A DNA stretch of 43,955 nt from Nitrospirales bacterium (GCA_029261305.1 JAJDBO010000105.1:1-43955), one strand, 5' to 3'. Counted from the stretch's first letter, positions 17,294 through 26,302 are shown. The notes: generated from the sequence alone by a model not told the origin. A program made the numbers and translations.

Positions 17294-19138
17294 ATGCCAC
17301 TTATTGTTAATACTAACATTGCCAGTCTTAACACCCAACGGCAATTAACGGGTGCCAACACCGCCATCAACAAATCTCTCGAGCGGTTATCTTCGGGATT
17401 GCGGATTAATCGTGCATCTGACGATGCTGCCGGTCTAGCCATTGCGACACGATTGCAAGCGCAAGTCCGTGGTCTGCAACAAGCCTCAAGAAACGCGAAT
17501 AACGCAATTTCTTTGGTTCAAACGGCTGAAGGTGCCTTGAATTCCGTCACCAACATTTTGCAACGGCTTCGAGAACTCGCAGTGCAAGCCGCATCTGATG
17601 ATAATACGGATACTGACCGAACCGCATTAAACAACGAAGCCACACAATTGCGGAATGAGTTAACACGTTTGGCGCAAACCGTGGAATTTAACGGAACGAC
17701 ATTGCTCGACGGGACGTTCAGCGGAAAAAAATTCCAAATTGGTGCCAATGCTGATCAAACCTTAACGTTTGAAATTGCTGACGTTCGGGCTACTGCCATT
17801 GGAAAATTTGCTACTCAAACGGCTGATGTCGGCGATGGAATTGCTACCCCTACAACAGATGGTGCTGGGAATCTTTCTGCCAGTGAATTCACCATCAATG
17901 GAACTGGCACGGTTGCCACTTCGGATAGTGACGATCAGGTATCAGTTCTCGCCTTGGGTAGTGGGACCAGTGGTGGAACTATTTTGGCCAGTGGCGGTGG
18001 TACTCTAGCCAGCCTCGGGTCTTTTTCGGCTGCGGTGGGAAATCTTGTGATCAATAGTACCAGCATCGCGCTCAGCACGCTCTTTGTTGGTTCGAATGGA
18101 GATTACACGAATACAGAAAGTGTTATCACCGATGTCGTCAGTGTGATCAACGCCGCTAGCATCACGAATGTGACGGCTAGAATTAGCGGAAGCCATTTGG
18201 TGCTCGAAGCTACCAACGGAACCAATTTCGAAATTACAGTGGCTGGTTCAACAGGTGGAACGATTGAAGGGTCAACCGCGTTGGCTTCGATCCTCGGCAT
18301 TGCCACGGGTTTCCTCGGTGGCAGTGATGCCACGGTGACCACATATAACGGGCAGTCCTCATCTATTGCCAAAGCGGCGTCTGTGAATGCCATTAAATCT
18401 TCCACCGGTGTTTCAGCAACGGTCAACGAAAATACCTTGACCTTTACCAATGCTGTTTCTGCGGCGACTTTTACATCAGGGGATTTCTTTATTAACGGTA
18501 CCAATATCGGGGCAGTGACCGTTACGGCTAATGACGCGAATGGCGCATTGGCTGCTGCGATTAATGCGCAGTCTGATACCACAGGAGTCAAAGCGAGTGT
18601 CTCGGCGGGTAAATTATCATTGACCGCCACCGATGGGCGGAATATTACACTTCAGGCCACCAGTGCGGCGCAAACCTCCATTGGTAATAGTAGTGATGTG
18701 ACATTTACAGGTGTGACTGGAGTCGTTCGTGGGGGCTTTGATCTGACATCCACAAGCAATTTCACATTAAGTGGGACCACAACTGATATTGGTTCGATTT
18801 CTGCGACGACGTATGTGGCCACGGGCAATTTAAGCACTTTGGCGATTACCTCGCGGACATTGGCGAACACGGCCATTACGCAGCTTGATTCGGCATTGGA
18901 TTCCATCAACACCAGCCGATCCAGTATCGGTGCCGTGCAAAGCCGACTTGGAACAGCTATCGAGTTCTTGGATAACGCTGCTGAGAATCAGGCGGCGTCT
19001 GAATCGCGAATTCGGGATGCTGACTTCGCTCTTGAAACGGCCCAATTTACACGGGGTCAAATTTTGGTGCAGGCCGCAACCGCGATTTTGGCTCAGGCAA
19101 ATAACCAGCCACAGGTTGCCTTGCAGTTGCTCCAGTAA
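17294..19138 (+). CDS. fliC: flagellin, large form
   Basis: 614 residues forming the flagellar filament. The N-terminal D0/D1 part (MPLIVNTNIASLNTQ to about 170) and C-terminal D1/D0 part (about 530-614, ending in ALQLLQ) are canonical. QRLRELAVQ is the conserved D1 segment that TLR5 recognises in other flagellins. The central 360 residues are variable, rich in Ser, Thr, Gly and Ala, and carry hook-IN-like motifs (EFTINGTG, DFFINGTN). They would form surface domains with many possible O-glycosylation sites. AGGAGG at 17281-17286 is a strong ribosome-binding site. The gene stands between the Maf glycosyltransferase and flaG, and two sigma-28-like promoters precede it. No second flagellin is in the window. 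Confidence 0.97.
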   Translation: MPLIVNTNIASLNTQRQLTGANTAINKSLERLSSGLRINRASDDAAGLAIATRLQAQVRGLQQASRNANNAISLVQTAEGALNSVTNILQRLRELAVQAASDDNTDTDRTALNNEATQLRNELTRLAQTVEFNGTTLLDGTFSGKKFQIGANADQTLTFEIADVRATAIGKFATQTADVGDGIATPTTDGAGNLSASEFTINGTGTVATSDSDDQVSVLALGSGTSGGTILASGGGTLASLGSFSAAVGNLVINSTSIALSTLFVGSNGDYTNTESVITDVVSVINAASITNVTARISGSHLVLEATNGTNFEITVAGSTGGTIEGSTALASILGIATGFLGGSDATVTTYNGQSSSIAKAASVNAIKSSTGVSATVNENTLTFTNAVSAATFTSGDFFINGTNIGAVTVTANDANGALAAAINAQSDTTGVKASVSAGKLSLTATDGRNITLQATSAAQTSIGNSSDVTFTGVTGVVRGGFDLTSTSNFTLSGTTTDIGSISATTYVATGNLSTLAITSRTLANTAITQLDSALDSINTSRSSIGAVQSRLGTAIEFLDNAAENQAASESRIRDADFALETAQFTRGQILVQAATAILAQANNQPQVALQLLQ

Positions 19139-19155
19139 TTTATTCGATCATCCAT

Positions 19156-19193
19156 TGGGAAGGAGTTCGCCATGATCGGTGGACTCTTTCCCA
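19156..19193 (+). terminator. strong stem-loop after flagellin (possible terminator or mRNA stabiliser)
   Basis: A 16 bp stem with three G-T wobbles: TGGGAAGGAGTTCGCC (19156-19171) pairs with GGTGGACTCTTTCCCA (19178-19193) around a 6-base loop. No T-run follows, so it may protect the 3' end of the flagellin message or be a weak terminator rather than a classical intrinsic terminator. Confidence 0.5.
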
Positions 19194-19293
19194 TGCATGC
19201 AGTCGTCTTTCATGCGAAGATTTCCTATCGACGTTCAGGAAGGAGCCGAGATGGGGAAGCCCGAGCTAGATCCTTGTGATCTAATTATGAGAG

Positions 19294-19701
19294 ATGGGTA
19301 TGGAGGATATCAGTGTTATCAGAACACATAGTCCGTCGGTGTCTCACACCGTAAAACCTTCTGCCACTCCTTTAAGTCGCACGAGGTCTGGGAATAGTGA
19401 CAATGGCGGAATTCAAGCGGATAAGAGTTCGAGCGGAGTAGAAGCGGGTGCTAAGGTTGTCCCAGAATTGCAAAATAAAAATAATTCCAAAGATGTAGGC
19501 GCGGTGATTGATGATCTCAATCACAAGTTAGAAATTGCTCATAACACTCTTCGCTTTCATATTGATGACACGACTGAAGAAATAAAAGTACAGGTGGTGG
19601 ATAAAGAAACTGGTAAAGTGGTTCGGACCATTCCTCCTGAACCGTCATTGAGTATATTGGCCCAGGGGGAATTCAGTGGCCTTTTATCAGTTCAGGGGTA
19701 A
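19294..19701 (+). CDS. flaG: FlaG family flagellar protein
   Basis: 135 residues. The C-terminal half holds the FlaG pattern: LNHKLEIAHNTLRFHIDD, then VQVVDKETGKVVRTIPPE, ending in GLLSVQG. The N-terminal 60 residues are Ser-rich and probably disordered. FlaG affects filament length, and in several bacteria its gene lies between flagellin and fliD, as here. The ATG at 19294 has only a weak GAGA in front of it; ATG 19300 is also possible. Confidence 0.9.
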   Translation: MGMEDISVIRTHSPSVSHTVKPSATPLSRTRSGNSDNGGIQADKSSSGVEAGAKVVPELQNKNNSKDVGAVIDDLNHKLEIAHNTLRFHIDDTTEEIKVQVVDKETGKVVRTIPPEPSLSILAQGEFSGLLSVQG

Positions 19702-19770
19702 TGTTACGGGTCATTGGCCCTGCCCCTTTTATGCATATGTTGCTCATCACTTCATGAGGAAGAATGTAGC

Positions 19771-22116
19771 ATGGGTTTAGCCTCATCAACCGGAATCATA
19801 TCTGGTATCAACTATTCGGACCTCATATCTCAGTTAACTGAACTCGAATCTCGCCCCATTCTGTTATTGCAATCTCAAAAAGCCAATCTTGAAACTGTCA
19901 GTGCTGAGTTGAGCACCCTCAGTGTTACGCTGTCCTCTTTGCAAAGCGCGGCTAGTGGCTTATCCTCTTTTTCGAATTTCAATGCCAATACCGTCTCGGT
20001 GACCAAGTCTACCTCTGGAGTCGAATTATTATCCGCCACGGTGGATAGCACGGCAGTGCCAGGAAATTCGCAAATTCAAGTTAACCAGTTGGCCCAATCC
20101 CATTCCATTGCATCCCAAGGTTTTGTGGATGATGATACTACGGCCGTTGCCAGTGCAGCCGGCACCTTAAAATTTAAAGTGGGAACGGCTGGAGCCGTGA
20201 CCTCCGTGAGTGTCACCACCTCGACCACGCTCGTTCAATTGCGCGATGCGATTAATACAGCGAATGGGTCAGTGAACGCATCGATTATTAATGACGGTTC
20301 TGGCTCTAACCCCTATCGGTTGGTTCTGAATGCAAAAGATTCAGGCTCAGCCAATACCGTCACTATTACGAGCAATCCCACGACATTAGATTTCACGAAT
20401 AAACAAGTGGAATCGGCGTACGCCATTGACACAAACAGCTATGCCGGAACCGTGGAGTCGAATTCAGGGAACAATTATCTTGGCTCCACCAACAAAACTT
20501 TTCTCGTAGAAATTGTGACAGGAGGTGATCCAGGGACAGCGACCTATAAATATTCGATTGATGGCGGCATTACATTTTTAGGCGAAGATGGGAATGCCTA
20601 TGTCGCTGGGTCAAATGAAATTAATACCCAGACGTCCCTCTCCGATTATATTGATGGACAGGGATCAACCAGTACGACGGAAGGTGGAAACGAAGGAGTT
20701 CAAATTTCCTTTGGGGCATCCACGGGGACACTGGTTGCGGGAGACCAATTTACTATTGATGCCTTTAATCCCACTCTACAGGAATCAAAAGATGCGGTTA
20801 TTGAAGTCGGAACCCTGACCATCTCCAAATCCTCCAACACCATATCTGATGTGATTCAAGGGGTGACATTAGATCTGTTGCAAGCTGATTCGACTGAGAC
20901 TATTGAGGTGAAAGTCGTCGAGGCCGCCAGTGGGATCAAGGATCAAATCGACGGTTTTATTTCAGCGTACAATGATGTTATTAGGTATTTGCAGGATCAA
21001 TTATCTTTTGATCCGGAAGATCCAGAGTCCAATTCTGCTAAACCATTATTAGGCGATACTACGGCGATTCTGTTGAAGCGGCAATTGCAAAACTTCATTG
21101 GTACAACCGTTCCTGGTGCGAGTAGCGGATTGAATAGTTTGGCCAAACTTGGGGTGACGACGAATACCGACACCTCTGAAATTAGTTTGGATGATGCTAA
21201 GTTTGAAGCTGCCCTGGCTGAAAGTCTTACCGATGTCACCCGGCTCTTTATTGGGATAGGCGTTCCCTCAAATTCCCAGATTGAATTTGTGAGTAAAACA
21301 GATGATACTAATCCAGGAAGTTTTGGGCTTGTCATTAATACCGCTCCCGAGCGATCGACGGTTCTTGGAGGATATAGCGTTCCAACGGCAGGAATTACCG
21401 ATCAGGAAACCATTTCAGTTAGTTTCTTTTCAAATGCGACAGTGTCAGGTGATACCCCAACAACTGCTCAAATCACCGCGGCAGCAGGTAGCAAAATTAA
21501 TGATATCATCAATGCCTTAAATAGCGAATTTGCGACAAAAGGTATGGCCATCAGTGCCTCGAATAATAGTGGACAGATTCAAATCCGTTCTGCCGAATAT
21601 GGTGATGATTTTAAAATCCAAGTTTTGACAACGGCAACAAGCAGCGAGATTGACCAATCTGGCTTCAGTGACACGTTGACAGAGCATACGGGGGTGGATA
21701 TCGCCGGGACGATTAACGGGTTTAATGCCCTTGGAAATGGGGCGGTTCTCACCAGTGGGTCAGGGTTTGGTGACGATGGGCTCTCAATTCGAGCCGAAGT
21801 GGCAACCACAGGAAACTTTGGAACCATTTCGGTATCCTCTGGAGTTGCAGATCGAATCGCGGCGTTGATAGCGGGGATCACTGATTCCTCGACTGGAAGA
21901 ATTAAAGTTCGGCAAGATGGTCTTGCAGATTCTGTTGACGATATTGATGCGCAGATCGATAAGAAAACGGCATCGGTCATAGCCTTTCAAGGAAGGCTTC
22001 GACAACAATTTAATCGGTTGGAAGTGTTGTTGGGGCAGTTCCAAAATCAAGGTAATGCGTTGACTGCCGGGTTAACGAGTATTCAAAATCTCCAAGCACA
22101 AATTAATAATAGTTAG
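19771..22116 (+). CDS. fliD: flagellar hook-associated protein 2 (filament cap)
   Basis: 781 residues. The N-terminal GINYSDLISQLTELESRPILLLQ and the C-terminal helical end (GRLRQQFNRLEVLLGQFQNQGNALTAGL) are typical of FliD, the cap that lets exported flagellin fold at the filament tip. It is much longer than the E. coli protein (about 470 residues); the extra length is Ser/Thr/Gly-rich central sequence with flagellin hook-IN-like segments. ATG 19771 is chosen over an upstream in-frame ATG (19714), because the longer N-terminus is Cys-rich and unlike FliD and GAGGAA stands upstream. It is followed by fliS at 14 bp. Confidence 0.95.
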   Translation: MGLASSTGIISGINYSDLISQLTELESRPILLLQSQKANLETVSAELSTLSVTLSSLQSAASGLSSFSNFNANTVSVTKSTSGVELLSATVDSTAVPGNSQIQVNQLAQSHSIASQGFVDDDTTAVASAAGTLKFKVGTAGAVTSVSVTTSTTLVQLRDAINTANGSVNASIINDGSGSNPYRLVLNAKDSGSANTVTITSNPTTLDFTNKQVESAYAIDTNSYAGTVESNSGNNYLGSTNKTFLVEIVTGGDPGTATYKYSIDGGITFLGEDGNAYVAGSNEINTQTSLSDYIDGQGSTSTTEGGNEGVQISFGASTGTLVAGDQFTIDAFNPTLQESKDAVIEVGTLTISKSSNTISDVIQGVTLDLLQADSTETIEVKVVEAASGIKDQIDGFISAYNDVIRYLQDQLSFDPEDPESNSAKPLLGDTTAILLKRQLQNFIGTTVPGASSGLNSLAKLGVTTNTDTSEISLDDAKFEAALAESLTDVTRLFIGIGVPSNSQIEFVSKTDDTNPGSFGLVINTAPERSTVLGGYSVPTAGITDQETISVSFFSNATVSGDTPTTAQITAAAGSKINDIINALNSEFATKGMAISASNNSGQIQIRSAEYGDDFKIQVLTTATSSEIDQSGFSDTLTEHTGVDIAGTINGFNALGNGAVLTSGSGFGDDGLSIRAEVATTGNFGTISVSSGVADRIAALIAGITDSSTGRIKVRQDGLADSVDDIDAQIDKKTASVIAFQGRLRQQFNRLEVLLGQFQNQGNALTAGLTSIQNLQAQINNS

Positions 22117-22130
22117 GTACAACTTCCTTC

Positions 22131-22559
22131 GTGATTCCTCAACTACAACAATACCGTCGTCAGCAAGCGGAGTTTGATGTTGAAAGTGCTTCGCCTGTTC
22201 AACTTGTGACGATGTTGTATGACAAGGCCGCATCATTATTGCGACAATCGGTTCTTTATATTGCCCGGGATAATATGAAGGCGAAAGGCGAGGCGCTGAA
22301 TCGTGTGGTAGAAATATTCTGCGAATTGCAGGCGGTGCTCAATCGGGAAGAAGGAGGGGTTGTTGCTCAAAACCTCGATGCCATGTATGAATTTATGATT
22401 CGCTCTGTCACCTTGGCAAATTTGAATAATGACCCTCAACCTCTTGAGGGTGTGTTAAGGGTCCTGGATGAATTACGAGAAGGCTGGAAAGAATTAGAGC
22501 AGATGACCAACAATGGTGAGGTTGCTTCAGGGGGGAAGGTTCTGAAAAGCCGGTTTTGA
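22131..22559 (+). CDS. fliS: flagellin export chaperone FliS
   Basis: 142 residues. The pattern of FliS is clear: YRRQQAEFDVESASPVQLVTMLYDKAASLL, then KGEALNRVVEIFCELQAVLN and YEFMIRSVTLANLNNDPQPLEGVLRVLDELREGW. FliS binds the C-terminal D0 helices of flagellin in the cytoplasm and prevents early assembly. The start is a GTG with no clear ribosome-binding site, so translation may be coupled to fliD, which ends 14 bp upstream. Confidence 0.95.
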   Translation: MIPQLQQYRRQQAEFDVESASPVQLVTMLYDKAASLLRQSVLYIARDNMKAKGEALNRVVEIFCELQAVLNREEGGVVAQNLDAMYEFMIRSVTLANLNNDPQPLEGVLRVLDELREGWKELEQMTNNGEVASGGKVLKSRF

Positions 22560-22566
22560 TATATCC

Positions 22567-23088
22567 ATGCTCAGATCGTTAATTGAACAATATCAAGCAT
22601 TCCTTCACCTTCAGCATTGCATTTCGAAGGCGATCTATAATCAGGATGAACGCCTGTTGATGCGATTGAAGCAGGCGAGTCACGAACTATTTCTTCAAAT
22701 TGAAAATCTTAGAAACGGTATTGTAGAGCCTGTTGATGGCAAAAATCCTCAAGGAATTTTATCCAACGCAGATCTTTCCCCGCTCCTCCAGGTGATGAAG
22801 GATGCTCAGCTACTGGTACAGAAAAATGAAAAATCTCTTCAGCTCTGGTTGGACCAAATGAAATCCGATGTTCAGCATCATCGCCAGTCTCATGCGACAC
22901 GTGGAGTGCTGGCGACCTATGTGCAGCAACGACAAGGTATTTCGAGTCAGGCCCTAAATTTAGACGATTCCTTATTGCTTGCTGAGTCTAGGCTCGAAAA
23001 TGCAGTCCCTCCGCCTTCCTCCAGTCCTTGGGTGGTTCCGGGTAAATCCCTGGATACCATGGGACACCAAGTCAATCACCAATCCTGA
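22567..23088 (+). CDS. FliT/FlgN-like flagellar chaperone, putative
   Basis: 173 residues, predicted mostly helical. Heptad-like segments at about 1-55 and 70-115 resemble the coiled-coil fold of FliT and FlgN export chaperones. No diagnostic motif is present and the C-terminal 50 residues are Pro/Ser-rich and probably disordered. The position 7 bp after fliS matches fliT in many flagellar operons, so binding of FliD is the most likely role. The assignment rests on order and general fold. Confidence 0.55.
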   Translation: MLRSLIEQYQAFLHLQHCISKAIYNQDERLLMRLKQASHELFLQIENLRNGIVEPVDGKNPQGILSNADLSPLLQVMKDAQLLVQKNEKSLQLWLDQMKSDVQHHRQSHATRGVLATYVQQRQGISSQALNLDDSLLLAESRLENAVPPPSSSPWVVPGKSLDTMGHQVNHQS

Positions 23089-23401
23089 TTGCTCTTCAAT
23101 TGCTGTCTCTTTCTTTCTCTTTCTTGTCGTAAGTAATGTTACCTGTGTCTTGTTCACTGTCAATTTCTTGACCTAGAGGTGTCAAAATTGATTGGCCGAG
23201 CCAAACTATTTTGACGAATATCCACTGTTGGTGGGTATGTTTTTTGATTGGTGTGGAATACAAAAAGCTTATGAAATCTATGAGTTGCAGCGGTGGCTCA
23301 GGTGCCTTTAGTCTAAACTCAAAAATTGGCTCAAGAATTGCTTTTATTTCTTACAGACGATGGGTAATGGATAGAGAATCATGTGTATTAATTCCTGAGT
23401 T
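23089..23401 (+). other. intergenic stretch with hairpin and sigma-54 promoter
   Basis: 313 bases without a gene. It begins with a pyrimidine-rich tract (about 23090-23125). An imperfect stem follows: TCAATTT(CT)TGAC at 23160-23172 pairs with GTCAAAATTGA at 23181-23191, with no T-run after it. It ends with the sigma-54 promoter listed separately. Confidence 0.5.
23327..23342 (+). promoter_or_regulatory. sigma-54 (RpoN) promoter
   Basis: TGGCTCAAGAATTGCT has the sigma-54 layout: GG at 23328-23329 and GC at 23340-23341 exactly 10 bases apart, with an intact TTGCT. Transcription would begin near 23353, about 50 bases before the small gene at 23402. It probably also drives the PilZ and lipoprotein genes downstream. 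Confidence 0.7.
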
Positions 23402-23710
23402 ATGAAAAAAGAGAACACCCAAGAATCCATATCTTCGAAGGACATGCAATTGGCAGAAGAGTATTGGGTTTCTCAAATGCCCAATCTCTTGCATGCGCTT
23501 TCCAATAAACTTCTTCCAATTGTGGCATTTTCCGATTTAGGTGCTCGTCGGTGTGACGATCCAGAGCTTCGCAAATACTTTGACAAAATTCGACAAGCAG
23601 CAGGAGACTCACGAGAGTTACTCATTCAACTTCGACAGCAATTTCAACAAAGTCAGAAAGATCTTTCTGAAACGCATCCTTCTCCATCTGAAGGTATTCA
23701 AGTGCCATGA
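23402..23710 (+). CDS. small protein resembling a stand-alone histidine-kinase dimerisation (DHp) domain
   Basis: 102 residues. The segment from about residue 28 to 85 looks like a HisKA dimerisation hairpin. His31-Ala-Leu-Ser-Asn35-Lys-Leu37 follows the H-box pattern H-E-x-x-N-x-L, and IVAFSDLG and ELRKYFDKIRQAA correspond to the rest of the two-helix bundle. No ATPase domain, receiver or membrane segment is present. The acidic residue after the histidine, needed for kinase chemistry, is Ala32. It could be a phosphotransfer or scaffold protein, or a remnant. It is behind a sigma-54 promoter and before a PilZ gene, suggesting a regulatory role in motility. No known small family is recognised. 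Confidence 0.6.
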   Translation: MKKENTQESISSKDMQLAEEYWVSQMPNLLHALSNKLLPIVAFSDLGARRCDDPELRKYFDKIRQAAGDSRELLIQLRQQFQQSQKDLSETHPSPSEGIQVP

Positions 23711-23888
23711 AGTCCAGGGAAGCGGGGTGCCAGCGGATAACTTATCGGGTTTGGATTAGAAATGGTGACCAATGAGATGAGTGTATTGCTCCTCATGTTT
23801 TGGCGACGAATGTGGAAATCTCGGGGACAATGGGAATGGCAGCCTTGGAAAAAATAGTGAGGCAGTGCCTCGACCTGACGGAGAAAGG

Positions 23889-24521
23889 ATGGCAAGAATG
23901 AGTACAGAGTCGATTCCTACCAGTCAATCCCAGAATGATGAACGCCGACAAGACTTTCGCGCTGATGTGCCCATGTGCATATCAGTGGATATGCCGCTGG
24001 CACTTTCTTATGAGGCGATCAATCCTGGGAATGCGCAGTCGGTACCATGGCAATGGGATGACCTCGCCGTGTCCCCTGATTTGGTGAAGTCTATGGTCAA
24101 TCAAACCGACCTGGTGACCCAAGAGCCGATGTTGTTACAAATGCTGACGCGGATTGATTGGATGTTGACCACGGTCATGAAAACCTTAGGAAAAGATCAG
24201 CACATCCAGCATGCATTCCCAGAATTTTTGACGGCGAATGTGAGCGGCTCCGGCATCCGATTTTTGGCTCGACAAGAATTTCAGGCGAATGCCCATTTAA
24301 TCCTCAGGATGGTGCTCCGGCCCTTTGTTCCAATTCAGGCATTGGTTAAGGTTCTTCGGGTTCGAACCGTGCCAGGGGATGAGGGTCCTCGGTTTGAAAT
24401 GGCCTGTGAATTTGCAGAAATCGAATCGGAAGATCGGGAAGCGATTATTCGCCATGTTCTCCGTTCGCAAGCCGTCTTGCAACGTCATCGTCAAGCGATG
24501 CCAGAAGCCCTCGTGCTCTGA
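23889..24521 (+). CDS. PilZ domain protein with helical insertion
   Basis: 210 residues. The c-di-GMP-binding motifs of PilZ are visible but far apart: R20-x3-R24 and N117-V-S-G-S-G122. A segment of roughly 65-70 extra residues between them contains likely helices (SPDLVKSMVNQ, LLQMLTRIDWMLTTVMKTLGK). This recalls PilZ proteins with inserted heptad helices that form oligomers, such as XC6012 of Xanthomonas. The C-terminal part (about 120-190) fits the PilZ barrel and its last helix. Start 23889 follows GGAG at 23880; ATG 23898 is also possible. It may link c-di-GMP to motility or glycan output. Confidence 0.75.
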   Translation: MARMSTESIPTSQSQNDERRQDFRADVPMCISVDMPLALSYEAINPGNAQSVPWQWDDLAVSPDLVKSMVNQTDLVTQEPMLLQMLTRIDWMLTTVMKTLGKDQHIQHAFPEFLTANVSGSGIRFLARQEFQANAHLILRMVLRPFVPIQALVKVLRVRTVPGDEGPRFEMACEFAEIESEDREAIIRHVLRSQAVLQRHRQAMPEALVL

Positions 24522-24544
24522 TCGTTATGGATGTCTGATGAATT

Positions 24545-26302
24545 GTGATGATGGTATCTGCGATTTTCTCCAGGCCTAAAACCAACGGTGGCGGGAATGT
24601 CTTGTCTTGCGGTCATCTACTCCTGGTCTTAATCGTTGGTGCAAGCCATGTTGTGGTGGGATGTGCCGAAGTTGAGACGCCCGCAATCCCTCCGTCCCCG
24701 ATTTCCGCCTCAACTTCATTGTCATCTGCCGACGTGCCTCAACCCGTTTCTCCCCCATATTCTCTCGCGATTCTCCCCTTTGAAGATTATTCCAACCGCC
24801 CTGATTTGAGTTGGTTGAAGCAGGGCCTTCCCGATATGCTCGTCACGGACTTGGCCCTTCTTCGTGGCGTGCGAGTGGTGTCTCGGCATCGGCTTGGCGA
24901 AGTTCTTCGAGAGCAATGGCTCCAGCATCGGGGTTCATTTGAGGAGGCGTCCTCGGTGCGATTGGGACGGCTGGTCGGTGCCCATTATTTGCTCAGTGGT
25001 CTCTATTATGTTGGGGGAGAAGATTTGGTCTTGGAAGTTCATCTCCTTGATGTTGAAGAAGGGGCTGTGGTGCGAACGTTCCGAGTGACCGGTGTTACAC
25101 AAGCGATTCCTGACTTGGAGCTCGATCTCGCGTCACGATTAGGGCAGGTGTTTGATCAAGCGGCATTGGGGCAGACTGCAGAAGGTGATTCCAGTATTCC
25201 TGAAAACGGAGAATCTTTGGCGGTGTTTGATCCCGAGGTCTTAGGCAATATTCACCAAGAGGTGCTACCACAGAATTCATTGCCTGAGGAACGCGCTCCA
25301 CTGACAAGTACTCTTCGGACCGATACAGTTTTGGGATTGGTACGGCTACGACATGTGCGTGATGCCGCAGCCCGGATTGCGGATGACCTGTGGTCTCAGG
25401 GTCTCAACATCCGTTTGGGAGCTTTGCAGTACGAGTCTATCCCCACCTCTGCGAGTGGCTTAGGCGCAGGTGCTTTTATCGTGGGTATTCCCTTGACAGC
25501 AACTCTTCGAGAGGGAGTTCTTCGGCAGCTGGATTCAGGATTAACTATTGTCGAGGGGAAGGGGGGAGCAGAGGGTTCCGAGATGATCCTGAGTTATGAG
25601 GAATCGGATGCTGGGGCTCAGCAGTTGTTCCATGAGGCCCTCCAATCCCCTAGAAGATTATTCGTGCGAGCGATTCGAGAATCGGGAGAGGTCCTTGCCG
25701 TTTCCTCAGAGTGGTCCTGGCGCTTGGATTCCCAAATCCGCTATCGAGCCAATGGTATGGTCAGTCTCCCTCGATCCTCATCCCCGTTACTCCAAGGAAT
25801 AGCCACTTTTGGAGGGACATTGCTGACTGGTCGGGATTCAGCCATGACATTTGATACCGTGATTGTTCCTGTTCCTGAAGAGGCTCGCACCGTCTCTGTT
25901 GAGGTCGCCAGCAATCAAGAGGAGCTGGATGTTCCTCTCTTGTCTCACAGTGAATTAGCGGTAGGGCTACAAACTTGGTTGCTTCAACGGTGGTTCCCGC
26001 CTGTGGCGGAATCTATTCCCACGTCCGGGTATCTTCCTGGGAATCGCCGCCAAGGGGTCGCGCTGGTATCTGGGCACGGAGGAACAATCTCTCAGTTCCA
26101 GGTGATTCATATCGATAAAGAGGAAAAATTTTCCCAAAGTGTGCACGAAATCTTGAAGAAATTGCCGGGTGAATGTTTCCAAGATTGTGTCAATGTTGAC
26201 TCAAAGAAGCCCCTACCACAATCGTTTACCCTGCGAGTTCAGTTTGAATTGACCAAGGATATTCGACACGCTGGACTCGGGAGATCTTTCAAGAATAATT
26301 GA
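24545..26302 (+). CDS. CsgG/FlgO-like outer-membrane lipoprotein with long C-terminal extension
   Basis: 585 residues. A signal with hydrophobic core at about 24-38 ends in VVGC with Cys40 as the lipidation site. Residues about 70-200 show the CsgG/FlgO-type fold: LAILPFEDYSNRPDLSWLKQG, then DMLVTDLALLRGVRVVSRHRL and GAHYLLSGLYY. FlgO-type lipoproteins stabilise flagella at the outer membrane, while CsgG forms a secretion pore for curli. The remaining 380 residues are not recognised; they contain short repeats of beta-rich sequence and a further VSRH/VSSEW pattern but no known motif. Its position in the flagellar cluster favours a FlgO-like role. The start is weakly supported. Confidence 0.65.
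   Translation: MMMVSAIFSRPKTNGGGNVLSCGHLLLVLIVGASHVVVGCAEVETPAIPPSPISASTSLSSADVPQPVSPPYSLAILPFEDYSNRPDLSWLKQGLPDMLVTDLALLRGVRVVSRHRLGEVLREQWLQHRGSFEEASSVRLGRLVGAHYLLSGLYYVGGEDLVLEVHLLDVEEGAVVRTFRVTGVTQAIPDLELDLASRLGQVFDQAALGQTAEGDSSIPENGESLAVFDPEVLGNIHQEVLPQNSLPEERAPLTSTLRTDTVLGLVRLRHVRDAAARIADDLWSQGLNIRLGALQYESIPTSASGLGAGAFIVGIPLTATLREGVLRQLDSGLTIVEGKGGAEGSEMILSYEESDAGAQQLFHEALQSPRRLFVRAIRESGEVLAVSSEWSWRLDSQIRYRANGMVSLPRSSSPLLQGIATFGGTLLTGRDSAMTFDTVIVPVPEEARTVSVEVASNQEELDVPLLSHSELAVGLQTWLLQRWFPPVAESIPTSGYLPGNRRQGVALVSGHGGTISQFQVIHIDKEEKFSQSVHEILKKLPGECFQDCVNVDSKKPLPQSFTLRVQFELTKDIRHAGLGRSFKNN

Noticed and set aside
18103..18630. 175-codon open frame on the - strand inside flagellin
   Set aside because: It mirrors the codon bias of the repetitive flagellin centre, has low-complexity sequence and no ribosome-binding site.
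23711..23727. GG and GC 10 bases apart before the PilZ gene
   Set aside because: The flanking TGGC and TTGC blocks are absent, so it is not a credible sigma-54 site.
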